From positions 62,001-126,000 of the forward strand of contig JAEXXM010000011.1 of NCBI GenBank assembly GCA_023405815.1: a stretch of DNA of 64,000 nucleotides, written 5' to 3'. Position 1 is the first letter of the stretch. The number at the start of each line of letters is the position of its first letter. Positions 37,433-47,300 of this stretch are shown piece after piece. A program made the position numbers and the translations under genes. The DNA is from Pseudomonadota bacterium (lineage in GTDB: Bacteria > Pseudomonadota > Alphaproteobacteria > Rhizobiales > Hyphomicrobiaceae). The notes beneath the pieces are model-generated. The model had not been told where the DNA came from and did not search any database. It saw nothing but the letters and a program-made list of their open reading frames with translations.

Positions 37433-38514
37433 AGGCACTGTTCGACCTCGCCCCGCGCGCGCTCGCCCTTCTGCCACCTGAAGAAGCGCACGAACTGACG
37501 CTGCGCGCGTTGGAGCTGGGCGCCTTTCCTGCAGCCGAGCCGGACGATAGCGTGCTCAATGTCCGCTTTGCAGACCTTACGCTGCCGAACCCCGTTGGAA
37601 TAGCGGCGGGATTCGACAAGGACGCGCGCGTGCCCGATGCCATCCTGCGCCTCGGCTGCGGATTCGCCGAGGTCGGCACCGTCACGCCGCTACCGCAGCC
37701 CGGCAATCCGAAGCCGCGCGTGTTCCGGCTCGTGCAGGATCGTGCCGTCATCAATCGGCTGGGATTCAACAATGGCGGACACGTGGCCGCGCTGATGCGA
37801 CTGCGGCGCAGGCCCCACACCGGCATCGTCGGCATTAACATAGGCGCCAACAAGGAGGCCGTCGACCGCATCGCCGACTACGCCCTCGGGATCGAAACAT
37901 TCTACGACGTCGCGAGCTACTTCACCATCAACATCTCGTCACCGAACACGCCGGGGCTGCGCGATCTGCAGGACCCTGCTGCGCTGCGCGAGCTCCTGAC
38001 GCGTATTTTTTCGGCGCGCTCCAGCCAGATCGCTGCCGGGAAACCGAAGCGACCGATCATCGTCAAGCTGGCACCTGACATTGCCGAAGATTCCCTCGGC
38101 GGCATCTTGTCCGAACTCGCGGCACAGAATGTCGACGGGATCGCCATGTCGAACACCACGCTATCGCGGCCGGGACTGCACGGCGCCAACGCGCGGCAGG
38201 CGGGAGGATTGTCCGGGCGCCCGCTGTTTCACCGCTCGACGGTCATGCTCGCGCGCGTCTACGAGGCGACCGGAGGCAAGATCCCGCTCATCGGCATCGG
38301 CGGCATCGACAGCGGTGCGACGGCCCTCGCCAAGATCGAAGCGGGTGCGACGCTGGTGCAGCTCTATACGGGCCTCATCTACGAGGGTCCCGGCCTCATC
38401 GAGCGCATCAAACGCGAGTTGGCGGGGACGGTGCGCCGGGAAGGCGCTCGCACCCTCGCGGAGATCGTCGGCCGCCGGGCCGAGGAGTGGGCGAAAAAGC
38501 CACTCGAGGGCTAG
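37426..38514 (+). CDS. pyrD: Dihydroorotate dehydrogenase (quinone), class 2
   Basis: The 362-aa FMN enzyme oxidises dihydroorotate to orotate in pyrimidine synthesis, passing electrons to ubiquinone. Its N-terminal helices (ALFDLAPRALALLPPEEAHELTLRALELG) form the membrane/quinone tunnel of class 2 enzymes. The barrel shows PVGIAAGFDKDARVPD, EVGTVTPLPQPGNPKPRVFRL, NRLGFNNGG, TINISSPNTPGLRDLQ with the catalytic Ser region, IVKLAPD and IGIGGIDSG. GGAGG lies 8 bases before the ATG at 37426. The stop overlaps the convergent neighbour by 4 bp. Confidence 0.96.
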   Translation: MLKALFDLAPRALALLPPEEAHELTLRALELGAFPAAEPDDSVLNVRFADLTLPNPVGIAAGFDKDARVPDAILRLGCGFAEVGTVTPLPQPGNPKPRVFRLVQDRAVINRLGFNNGGHVAALMRLRRRPHTGIVGINIGANKEAVDRIADYALGIETFYDVASYFTINISSPNTPGLRDLQDPAALRELLTRIFSARSSQIAAGKPKRPIIVKLAPDIAEDSLGGILSELAAQNVDGIAMSNTTLSRPGLHGANARQAGGLSGRPLFHRSTVMLARVYEATGGKIPLIGIGGIDSGATALAKIEAGATLVQLYTGLIYEGPGLIERIKRELAGTVRREGARTLAEIVGRRAEEWAKKPLEG

Positions 38515-38813
38515 ACGGAGCCGGCGCGCGGCGGCGGGGGGTGATCGCCGGGCCCGCGCATGCTCTTTATGAGGCGCGAGATGAACCAGATAGGCACGAC
38601 CACCATCGCGCCAAGGATGAGATAGCCGAGGACAGACTCGACGGCCCCGAAGCCGAGGTCGTAAATGCGACGCAGCAGGATGTTGATCTGGTAGAAGAAA
38701 TTGTCAGGTGTGATGCCGAGCGCCGAAAGAATGATGCCGACGACGATCGACAGGATGACGAGGCGAACGAGAACGCCCACGATGCTTCCGCCCAGGAAGG
38801 TGTTGCGGTCCAT
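38511..38813 (-). CDS. Small inner-membrane protein, DUF6460-like
   Basis: The 100-aa protein begins MDRNTFLGGSIVGVLVRLVILSIVVGIILSALGITP, one long hydrophobic segment. An amphipathic LLRRIYDLGFGAVESVLG follows, and a second transmembrane helix YLILGAMVVVPIWFISRLI ends it, with a Pro-rich tail. I recall this pattern as DUF6460 in Hyphomicrobiales; function unknown. The ATG at 38813 has GGGAGAACG upstream, which excludes the longer frame to 38867. Confidence 0.8.
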   Translation of the reverse strand: MDRNTFLGGSIVGVLVRLVILSIVVGIILSALGITPDNFFYQINILLRRIYDLGFGAVESVLGYLILGAMVVVPIWFISRLIKSMRGPGDHPPPPRAGSV

Positions 38814-38932
38814 GGGTACGTTCTCCCTTCGCGAAGAGTGGCAGGTGCCACGGCGTGCCTGTGGCACGGCCTCGGCATTAGCATAGTTGCTCGTCGCTTT
38901 CGACAGCGGAGCGTTGCGTACCTACGTTGGGA

Positions 38933-41503
38933 ATGGCGAAACCAGTTTCGAGTGCCCCAGGCCGGAGGCGCCTCGCGCGTCGGACGGCCACTGAGCCGCT
39001 GCTGCCCGAACCGTTCCCCGGGTGGTTCGCCTCGCGGGGCTGGAGCCCGCGCCCGCATCAGCTCGCCCTCCTGGACGCCGCGCGCGAACGCCGCTCGACG
39101 CTGCTCATCGCTCCAACCGGCGCGGGCAAGACACTCGCCGGTTTCCTGCCGAGCCTCGTCAGCCTGGCGCAGCGGGCGCGCCCCAATCGCGGCCAGCGGC
39201 TGCACACACTCTATATCTCTCCACTCAAGGCGCTGGCGGTCGACGTTGCCCGCAACCTGATGACGCCAATCGCGGAGATGGAGCTTCCCATCCGCACCGA
39301 GACCCGCAGCGGCGACACGTCGGCGGCGCGTCGCACGCGCCAGCGCCAAGCGCCGCCCGACATCCTGATGACCACTCCGGAGCAGCTCGCCCTGCTGCTC
39401 AGCCATCAAGATAGTGCCGAGCTGTTCGCCGGGCTCGACACGATCATCCTCGATGAGCTGCACGCGCTTGCGGCAACCAAACGCGGCGATCTATTGGCGC
39501 TCGACATCGCGCGCCTGCGTGCATTTGCACCGGGTCTGCGCACGGTGGGGTTGTCGGCGACCGTCGCGCGACCGTCGGAGCTGCGCGGCTACCTCGTACC
39601 GCAGACGGCACCCGGCGCGCAGCTCGACATGGCCGACCTCGTGCTCGTCGGCGGCGGCGCCAAGCCGCGTATCGACATTCTCGAGCTCGACGAGACGATG
39701 CCTGCCGCTGGGCATACCACGCGGTATGCGATCGGCGAGATTTACGCCGCGATCGCCGAGCACCGACTGTGCCTCCTGTTCGTCAACACGCGCATGCAGG
39801 CGGAGCTGCTGTTCCAGGACCTGTGGCGCATCAACGACCTCGGTCTGCCGATCGGCCTGCATCACGGCTCGCTCGATGCCGCGCAGCGGCGGAAGGTTGA
39901 AGCGGCGATGGCAGCCGGCACATTGCGGGCCGTGGTGGCCACATCGACGCTCGACCTCGGCATCGACTGGGGCGACGTCGATCTCGTCATTCACGTCGGG
40001 GCGCCCAAGGGCGCGAGCCGCTTCATCCAGCGCATCGGTCGCTCCAACCATCGGCTCGATGAGCCCTCGCAGGCGCTACTGGTGCCGTCGAACCGGTTCG
40101 AGGTGCTCGAATGCCGCGCCGCCGTCGATGCGGCCGAGGCCGGGGCGCAGGACGTGACCTTCTCGCGGCGAGGCGCGCTCGATGTCCTCGCCCAGCACAT
40201 CCTCTGCACGGCCTGCGCCGACGCCTTCCATCCCGACGAACTCTATGCGGAGGTGACCTCCGCCTCGCCTTACGCAGCGCTCAAGCGGGAAACGTTCGAT
40301 CGCGTACTGCAGTTCGTGATCGACGGCGGCTACGCGCTCAAGGGCTACGAGCGCTACGCGAAGCTCAAGCCCGCAGCGGACGGCCGGCTGCGAATTGCAC
40401 ACCCGAGGTTCGTGCAGGCTTATCGGATGAACGCCGGTACCATCGTCGCCGCACCCATGATCAAGGTGAGGCTGGCCGGACGGCGCTCGGCGGCGCTGCG
40501 GCACGGATTCGCCGGCGGGCGCGTGATGGGCGAGGTCGACGAGTACTTCATCGAGCAGTTGCGGCCGGGCGATGCATTCGTGCTCGGCGGCGAGGTGCTG
40601 CGCTTCGAGGGCATGAGCGAGAACGAGGCTTTCGTGACGAGGGCGAGCGCCCGCGATCCGATCATCCCCAGCTACAACAGCGGAAAGTTCCCCCTATCGA
40701 CCCATCTTGCTGAACGCGTTCGCGCCATGCTCGCCGATGCGCGGCAGTGGGACCGCCTTCCGCCGTCCGTCGCGCACTGGCTCGAGATGCAAGAGGAGCG
40801 CTCGCAGATTCCCGGTCGCGACGAGGTGCTGATCGAGACGTTCGCCCGCCGCGGGTGCCACTGCCTCGTTGCCTACCCTTTCGAGGGCCGGCTCGCGCAC
40901 CAGACGCTCGGCATGCTGCTGACGCGCCGTCTCGACCGCATCGGCGCGAGACCGCTAGGCTTCGTCGCCAACGACTACGGCATGGCGATTTGGGGGCTCG
41001 GCGACCTCTCCGCCCTCATCGCAGCGGGGGCGCTCGACCTCGACGAGTTGTTCTCGCAGGACATGCTGGGCGATGACCTCGACGCGTGGCTGGCGGAATC
41101 GAACCTTATGAAGCGCACGTTCCGGCAAGTGGCGCTGATTGCCGGGCTCGTCGAGCGGCGGCATCCCGGCCGCGAGAAGACGGGACGGCAGATCGCGCTT
41201 TCCACCAATCTCATCTACGATGTGCTCCGGCGGCACGACCCGCATCACATTCTCCTGGAAGCGGCTTGGGCCGACGCGGCCACAGGGCTTCTGGACATTG
41301 CCCGGCTGGGTGATTTTCTACGGCGAATCGAGGGCAGAATCAGGCATCAACCACTGGCAAGGCTTTCGCCGCTCTCGCTGCCGATCCTTCTCGAGATAGG
41401 CAGGGAGGCCGTGGCCGCCTTTGCGCGGGAGGATCTGCTTCGCGAGGCCGCGGCCCTGTCGCTGCTCGGTGAGCCGGTAGAGGAGATGCAATGCTCGAGC
41501 TGA
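38933..41503 (+). CDS. Lhr-like DEXH-box helicase (ligase-associated DNA damage response)
   Basis: The 856-aa superfamily 2 helicase has motif I APTGAGKT, motif II DELH in IILDELHAL, GLSATVARPSELRGY, and the C-terminal RecA motifs VVATSTLDLGIDWGDVDLVIHVGAP and RFIQRIGRSNHR. The Lhr-type winged-helix and DUF1998-like region follow, ending with EVLIETFARRGCHCLVAYPFEGRLAHQTLG. Its coding region overlaps the next gene pdeM by 13 bp. This pairing identifies the bacterial ligase-associated variant, usually grouped with an ATP-dependent ligase and an mRNA-3'-end-like exonuclease; those two are absent here. The start is ATG at 38933; a TTG lies 6 bases earlier. Confidence 0.92.
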   Translation: MAKPVSSAPGRRRLARRTATEPLLPEPFPGWFASRGWSPRPHQLALLDAARERRSTLLIAPTGAGKTLAGFLPSLVSLAQRARPNRGQRLHTLYISPLKALAVDVARNLMTPIAEMELPIRTETRSGDTSAARRTRQRQAPPDILMTTPEQLALLLSHQDSAELFAGLDTIILDELHALAATKRGDLLALDIARLRAFAPGLRTVGLSATVARPSELRGYLVPQTAPGAQLDMADLVLVGGGAKPRIDILELDETMPAAGHTTRYAIGEIYAAIAEHRLCLLFVNTRMQAELLFQDLWRINDLGLPIGLHHGSLDAAQRRKVEAAMAAGTLRAVVATSTLDLGIDWGDVDLVIHVGAPKGASRFIQRIGRSNHRLDEPSQALLVPSNRFEVLECRAAVDAAEAGAQDVTFSRRGALDVLAQHILCTACADAFHPDELYAEVTSASPYAALKRETFDRVLQFVIDGGYALKGYERYAKLKPAADGRLRIAHPRFVQAYRMNAGTIVAAPMIKVRLAGRRSAALRHGFAGGRVMGEVDEYFIEQLRPGDAFVLGGEVLRFEGMSENEAFVTRASARDPIIPSYNSGKFPLSTHLAERVRAMLADARQWDRLPPSVAHWLEMQEERSQIPGRDEVLIETFARRGCHCLVAYPFEGRLAHQTLGMLLTRRLDRIGARPLGFVANDYGMAIWGLGDLSALIAAGALDLDELFSQDMLGDDLDAWLAESNLMKRTFRQVALIAGLVERRHPGREKTGRQIALSTNLIYDVLRRHDPHHILLEAAWADAATGLLDIARLGDFLRRIEGRIRHQPLARLSPLSLPILLEIGREAVAAFAREDLLREAAALSLLGEPVEEMQCSS

Positions 41504-42213
41504 AACCTGAGCGCCTCGCCTACGACGACTTCCAGGACCAGGAAATCTCTATCTGCGGAAAGCTGTTTCGCGCCGACATGTCGGGTGCGCTGTATTGGCC
41601 GAGCGAGGACGCGCTGATCGTCGCCGACCTGCACCTCGAGAAGGGCTCCTCGCTCGCCAGCCGCGGACAGCTCGTCCCTCCATACGATACGCGCGATACG
41701 CTGAACCGGCTCGCCGCGGCCATCGACCGCTGTGATGCCGCAACCGTCATCGCGCTCGGAGACAGCCTGCACGATATCGACGCGTCGGGGCGCATCGGAC
41801 TGGAGGAGATCGAGATCCTGCAGATCATGCAGGAGGAGCGCGAGTGGATCTGGGTCACGGGCAATCACGATCCGAGCGTCGGTGAGCGCCTCGGGGGGAG
41901 CGTCGTCAGCGAGATCGAGGTCGAAGGCATCGTTCTGAGGCACGAGCCGCGGCCCGGGCACGTCACGCACGAGATCGCCGGACATCTGCATCCGGCCGCG
42001 AAGCTGTCGATGCACGGATACACGCTGCGCCGGCCATGCTTCGTCGGCAACGGACGCCGCCTCGTCATGCCGGCATTCGGGACGTACACGGGCGGCCTCA
42101 ACATTCTCGACGATGCGTTCGAGCCGCTGTTCGGCAGTGACGGCATGCAGGTATGGCTGCTCGGGCAGGAAGGCCTCTACCCGGTCGCGACGCGTCTTCT
42201 GAAGGAAGACTAG
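41491..42213 (+). CDS. pdeM: Ligase-associated DNA damage response endonuclease PdeM
   Basis: The 240-aa calcineurin-like phosphoesterase has all five metal motifs: VADLHLEKG, IALGDSLHD, VTGNHDP, and near the end HEIAGHLHPAAK. It starts inside the last 13 bases of the Lhr helicase gene, so the two are co-translated. The family is named for its genomic association with an ATP-dependent ligase in DNA repair. The substrate is presumed to be DNA ends; this is inferred from family and context. Confidence 0.92.
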   Translation: MLELKPERLAYDDFQDQEISICGKLFRADMSGALYWPSEDALIVADLHLEKGSSLASRGQLVPPYDTRDTLNRLAAAIDRCDAATVIALGDSLHDIDASGRIGLEEIEILQIMQEEREWIWVTGNHDPSVGERLGGSVVSEIEVEGIVLRHEPRPGHVTHEIAGHLHPAAKLSMHGYTLRRPCFVGNGRRLVMPAFGTYTGGLNILDDAFEPLFGSDGMQVWLLGQEGLYPVATRLLKED

Positions 42214-42259
42214 TTCGTCCCGACATGAGCTGAAACAGGCATCCCATCCTGCCAGCGTT

Positions 42260-42347
42260 GCCCGAGCCGACGGCTGCGCCTCGGGCTTGGGGCGCATCCA
42301 TGCGGAGCATGGCTTCGCCATGACGCGCCCCTGCCGCCTTCGGCGGC
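42260..42347. repeat. Cluster of three perfect hairpins (intergenic hairpin repeat, copy 3)
   Basis: GCCCGAG (42260-42266) pairs with CTCGGGC (42280-42286). CATGGC-TTC-GCCATG occupies 42308-42322 and GCCGCC-TTC-GGCGGC 42333-42347. The last is followed by CAAGAG, as in copy 1 at 9544-9597. It lies between the convergent pdeM and TIGR02186 genes, so a bidirectional transcription-ending role is possible. Confidence 0.7.
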
Positions 42348-42369
42348 CAAGAGAGCCGGCCGCGCTCGT

Positions 42370-43185
42370 CTAGCCGGGCTGGCGGCGGAAATAGGCCGAG
42401 GCGAGCAGCCCCGATGCGACCGCCAGGAGGACGGCGAAGAGCCCGTAGCTCGCCGGGTAGATGAATGCGAAATTGTGCACGAGGCGCTCGATGCCGGCCC
42501 GGTGCAGCGAGACGCGCGCGATGTGCGCGCTCACCACTTGTCCGTCGCGAAAGAGGTAAGTACGCGCAACGAGCGGGCCGACCGGGACGTTGGCCGGCAG
42601 CGGGATGCTGGCGCGGAACAGACTGCGCCCGACGAACGTCACGCCGTCCTTGGGCTGGGTGACGTAGAGGTTCTCTTTCTTCTTCAGCCGGATGGCGGCG
42701 TCGCGGAAAGCAGTGATCTCATAGTCCTTGAGCGTGCCCTTGTACTTTGCGCTCGGCGTCATCTTGATGTGCCGGAAGCCGATGGCGTGACGCTCCAGGA
42801 CCGGCGGCCCGGCAATCTCCTCGATGGGGCGGGTCGAGGCGATGGCGTAGTAGCTGGGCACCGAGCTGAACGTGACCGAGGACGTGTTGATCCATACCCC
42901 GCCGACATCGCTCTTGCGGCGGACGACAAGAGGAAACGGCGTGCCCTCAACAACGATGATGACGTCGTAGTAACCACTGCCGCCGAGAGGGGCATCGCTG
43001 TTGTCGATAGCGCCGAAGACGACGATCTCATGGCCGGTGAAGCCCGTCGTCACCTCGAGCGTACGCGTCGAGATATCGGCCTCCACCGTCGCCGCCGGAT
43101 CGCCAGAGGGGGTCGCGGCGACGCCCTGCGCCTGGGCGGGCAGCATGAATATCAAAAGAAGCAAGGCGGCGAGAAACGGCTTCAT
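42370..43185 (-). CDS. TIGR02186 family exported/membrane protein
   Basis: The 271-aa protein has a signal peptide (FLAALLLLIFMLPAQAQ), a beta-rich periplasmic domain (ISTRTLEVTTGFTGHEIVVFGAID ... IIVVEGTPFPLVVRRKSDVGGVWINTSSVTFSSVPSYYAIASTRP) and a C-terminal transmembrane helix (ASYGLFAVLLAVASGLLASAYF). This matches TIGR02186, a family encoded next to TauE/SafE permeases in alphaproteobacteria. It follows that permease by 4 bp here. Its function is unknown; export of sulfur-containing anions is suggested only by context. Confidence 0.87.
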   Translation of the reverse strand: MKPFLAALLLLIFMLPAQAQGVAATPSGDPAATVEADISTRTLEVTTGFTGHEIVVFGAIDNSDAPLGGSGYYDVIIVVEGTPFPLVVRRKSDVGGVWINTSSVTFSSVPSYYAIASTRPIEEIAGPPVLERHAIGFRHIKMTPSAKYKGTLKDYEITAFRDAAIRLKKKENLYVTQPKDGVTFVGRSLFRASIPLPANVPVGPLVARTYLFRDGQVVSAHIARVSLHRAGIERLVHNFAFIYPASYGLFAVLLAVASGLLASAYFRRQPG

Positions 43186-43189
43186 CGGC

Positions 43190-44110
43190 TCAGCCTCCCA
43201 GCGCCGGACCGATGGAAAAGATCTCGGTCGGCTTGATCATGAGGTCCCAGCCGATGCGCAGGCAGACGAGCAGGACGAGGCCCGCGAGGAGAAAGCGCAG
43301 CTGCTCGCCCTTGAGGCGGGCGCCGGCAGCGGCGCCGAACTGGGCGCCGATCACGCCGCCGACGATGAGGAGCAGGGCGAGGACCACGTCGACCGCCTTG
43401 TTCTGCATGGCCTGCAGCAACGTGGTCACCGCCATGACGAACACGATCTGGAACAGCGACGTACCGATCACGACGCTGGTCGGCACACGCAAGAGGTAGA
43501 TCATGGCCGGAACCATGACGAAGCCGCCACCGACGCCCATGATCGCCGCCATGAAGCCGACGAAGGCTCCGATCATCGCCGGGGGAAGAGCGCTGATGTA
43601 GAGCTTTGAGCGGTGGAAGCGCATCTTGAGGGGCAGCCCATGCACCCAACTGTGCTGACCGGTCTTGCGAGCAGAGACCTGCCCAGCCTCCCGATTGCGA
43701 ATGGTGCCGACGCTCTCGATCATCATCAGCGCGCCAACGGCCCCGAGGAAGGTGACGTAGCAGAGCGACACGAACAGCTCGAACTGACCCATCTGGCGCA
43801 GCATCTTCATCAACGAGACGCCGACGACCGAGCCGACGATGCCGCCGGCGACGAGCACGGCGCCCATCTTGATATCGACGTTTCGGCGCTGGTACTGGGC
43901 GATGGCGCCGGAGACGGACGAGGCGAGGATCTGCATCGAGCCGGTGCCGACGGCGACGGCGGTCGGGACACCCATGAAGATGAGCAACGGCGTCAGGAGG
44001 AAGCCGCCGCCGACACCGAACATCCCTGACAGGAATCCGACCGCCCAGCCCATGCCGAGGAAAAGCGCGACGTTGACTGACATCTCGGCGATCGGCAGGT
44101 AGATGTTCAT
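43190..44110 (-). CDS. TauE/SafE (TSUP) family permease
   Basis: The 306-aa membrane protein has about eight hydrophobic helices. The two-fold TSUP repeats are visible as GFLSGMFGVGGGFLLTPLLIFMGVPTAVAVGTGSMQI and GFMAAIMGVGGGFVMVPAMIYLLRVPTSVVIGTSLFQI. Family members export sulfite, sulfoacetate or similar anions. It is first of a two-gene unit with the TIGR02186 protein. The substrate cannot be read directly. Confidence 0.93.
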   Translation of the reverse strand: MNIYLPIAEMSVNVALFLGMGWAVGFLSGMFGVGGGFLLTPLLIFMGVPTAVAVGTGSMQILASSVSGAIAQYQRRNVDIKMGAVLVAGGIVGSVVGVSLMKMLRQMGQFELFVSLCYVTFLGAVGALMMIESVGTIRNREAGQVSARKTGQHSWVHGLPLKMRFHRSKLYISALPPAMIGAFVGFMAAIMGVGGGFVMVPAMIYLLRVPTSVVIGTSLFQIVFVMAVTTLLQAMQNKAVDVVLALLLIVGGVIGAQFGAAAGARLKGEQLRFLLAGLVLLVCLRIGWDLMIKPTEIFSIGPALGG

Positions 44111-44269
44111 CAGCTCAACTGCGCAAAACTCGTGCGATCGCGCGCCAACGATGACCGTGGCGAGCAGGCGATTGCCGCCTGATGCTCCGACAGCATACGC
44201 CGTGTCAAGGCAGGAGCTGCCGTCCCCCGCCTAGGATAGACCGCTTAAGTAAAGATACGCATGCCAAAG

Positions 44270-44299
44270 AAAAAATGCGCCGCTGCTAAGGCGGCGCAT
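44270..44299 (-). terminator. Rho-independent terminator of the PodJ-like gene
   Basis: A perfect 9-bp stem ATGCGCCGC/GCGGCGCAT (44275-44283 and 44291-44299) with a 7-base loop. On the minus strand it is followed by a T-tract (A run at 44270-44275 of the plus strand). It is 26 bp beyond the stop at 44326. Confidence 0.9.
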
Positions 44300-44325
44300 C
44301 GCTTCAAGTCCGACTGTGTCGGCAA

Positions 44326-47300
44326 TCAACCGCGGCGGTTGCCATCGCGCCAGGCCTGACCAGCAAGACGCGCGTCATTGGCCATGCCGGTGATCGGCTT
44401 GGCGCGCCAGCCTTCGACATCGGCCTCGGCGTTAGCGGCTTGCTCGGGGCTCAGCTTCGCCTTGAGCGCGTCGCGGCGGGCGGCGGCGTCCTTGTCACCC
44501 GACTTTGCAGCAAGGATCAGCCACTTATAGGCCTGCTGTGCGTCCTTCGCGACGCCCATGCCATTTTCGTAGAGCACCGCCAGATTGAACTGGCTGTCGG
44601 CCAGGCCGTATGCGGCGGCGGTCTCGAACCAGCGGGCGGCGGCCTTATAGTCGGCCTTAGGGGTGCGCGAGGCGATCAGCACGGCAAGATTGTGCATGGC
44701 CTTGACGTTGCCCTGGGTTGCGGCGCGCTCGTACCAGACCTGAGCCCGTTGCGGATCGGGCTTCACGCCAAGACCGCGCTCGTAAAGTGTGCCGAGGCGG
44801 AACTGGGCCATCGGGAAGCCCTTGGCGGCGGCGCGCCGATACCACTGCGCGGCTTCGACCATATCCTGATCGGTGCCTTTGCCCTCGGCGAGGCGGGAGG
44901 CGACCTCGAACTGGGCCGAGGCATCACCCTGGGCGGCGGCGAGGCGCATCGAGTAGGGGCCGACCGTGGCCGGGGGCAGCTTCACGCTCTTGTCGTCACC
45001 GGCGTCGGTCTCGACACCGCTCTGGCGCAGGAGTTGCTCCTCCATCAGCGAAGCGGGCGTCGCCTTGGCGGCGGCAATGCCGACCTGGCCGGAGAGATAG
45101 GCCATGCGCGCCTGCTCGTTCATCTGCGCCAGGTGCTGGCCGCTGGCGGCACCGTCCTGCATCGTGATGCCATCGGGCAGGGAGGCCGTGTCGATCGGGG
45201 CGCCGGCGGCATTCACGTCCTCATACTCGCCAGTGCCACGCGGCTCGAGCGCGGGGACGTCCTGACGCGTCTGTTTCGATGGCGCATTGAGCGGAGGCAC
45301 CACGGTGGGTGCGGCCGGAAGCATCGGCTCCGCGTCCATGGGTACGGCGTCCGTGGGCTCGGCGGCAGGGAGCGCCCCGCCACGCTTGCCGGAGGGCTCG
45401 ATCGTGATCGCCGCGGGGGTCGCGGAGTTCATCTGCTCGGCCGTCGTGCGCGGCATGAAGAAGATGGCCGCGGGGATCGCAGCAAGGATGACGAGGAGGC
45501 TCATCGCCACGCGCTGCGAGCGAAAGGAGAAGATTGAGCGACGGCGCGCCTTGGGGGTTTCGCGGGCGCCGACCGACAGCTCGCCTGCCCGCATGTCGCT
45601 GTCGGCGGTCATGTCGGGCTTGCTCGCCGCTTTCAGCTTGGCGCGGTGCGCGTCGGCGATGAAGTCGTGGCGCAGCACCTCTATGGAGCGCTTCTCGGGC
45701 TGGGGCTCACCGAAGCTCGCGGCCTCGGCGTCGCGCGAGCGGGAGAACGCCTCGTCGAGGTCGAAGCTACCGGTGGTGTAGACCGGGATGCGCGGGGGCG
45801 CCTGCTCGGCGGCGATGTCCTGCTCGTAGGCCTCAATGTCGGCGAGGGCCGATTCAGCCTCCAAGGGCGGCAGGAAGTCGGAAGCTTCGCCAGCCTCAAT
45901 AGCGGGCATCTCGGCATAGACCGTCGCCGTCGCCGGTATGAGATCGTCGTACGACACGGAGGCGGAGGCGGCCATCGCCGCCGCGATGGGGGCAACGGGA
46001 GCCGCGGCCCGTTGATAGGCGGGTGCGGAGGGAGGGGCGGCCGCCGGCGCGGGAGCCACTGCCTGAGTTTGAGCCAGCTCGAGGGAATCGATGCGATCGA
46101 GCACACGGATGAGCGCCTGCTGCATCGTCTCCAGCATGCTGGCGTTGTTCTCGTCGTTGTGGCGGCGCTCGTTGATGAGGCTCTCGAGCATGCCGCGCAC
46201 CTCGCCGATCTCGCGCGCATGTGCGTCGCGATCGTGCGCGCCTCCGATGCTGGCGGCGACGACGCGCTGTGCGGCGAAGTTGGCGACCTCCTCATAATCG
46301 ACTTCGCGAGACGCCGAGCGGCTGACGAGTCCGGACAGGCGCTCGTCGGAGAGCTGCACGGCGATCATGCGGAGCTGGGCGTCGATCGCGTCGAGGCGGC
46401 CGATGTCGGCACTTACGTGCACACCCTCGTTGAAGAGGCGCGTCAGGCGCTCGTCGGAGAGCTGGGAGGTGAGCGTGCCGAGGTGCGCGTCGATCATGTC
46501 GAGGCGGGCCATCTGGCGGCGGAGCTGATTGAGCTGGCCGGCGATCTCTTCGATCTGCGCCTCGGCGAGCCGCAGCTCGTCGATGTCGGCACGGGTCGCC
46601 ATCTGCCCGAGCATGGCGTTGATCTGCGTCTCGAGCTGGTCGAAGCGAGAACCGAGAGAGGCAAGTGCCGCCTCGGGGCGGATCTGAGCGAGGCTCTCCT
46701 CGATGCGAGCGGCGATCTCGGCGAAGCGACGATCGAGCAGGTCGGAATCCATCGCGCAGCCACGCTGAGACTGCGGCGCCTCGGTCATCGCGGCACGGGA
46801 AGCGCCGCCGTAGGCCGGCCTGTCGACCGAGCGGCTGGCGGCGACCATACGGGTGCTGGCGCGCGCGCTCGGCGGCATGGTGGCCTCGCCGCGCGCCGGG
46901 GATGCGTAGGCTTCGCCCGACTCGTAAAGCTGGACGAGGGCACTGGCCGCCGCCTCATCCCAGGGATTGATGTCCTGGCCAGGCTCGGCGCGCCTCGCGG
47001 CGCCGGGAGCGCCGAGGGCAATCACCTGATCCGGCTGTGCCCGGGCGACGCGATAATCGTCCTGGGTGACAAAGCGCACTTCCTTGGTGCGCCGCTCATG
47101 CACCCGCTGCGCGGGGCTATAGGGCACAAGCGCGCCGCGGCTGAGGTCGGACAGGCGCTCGCCCAAACGTTGCATCTGCTGCTGAATGCGCTCGACATCG
47201 GGCTCGAACTCGTGAGGCATCTGCGCCCGGATCGACCTCGCTTCGTCGCTGAGCGAGGCCAGGCGGTCGCGCATATGGTCGAGCATCGAAGCCGCCGAGG

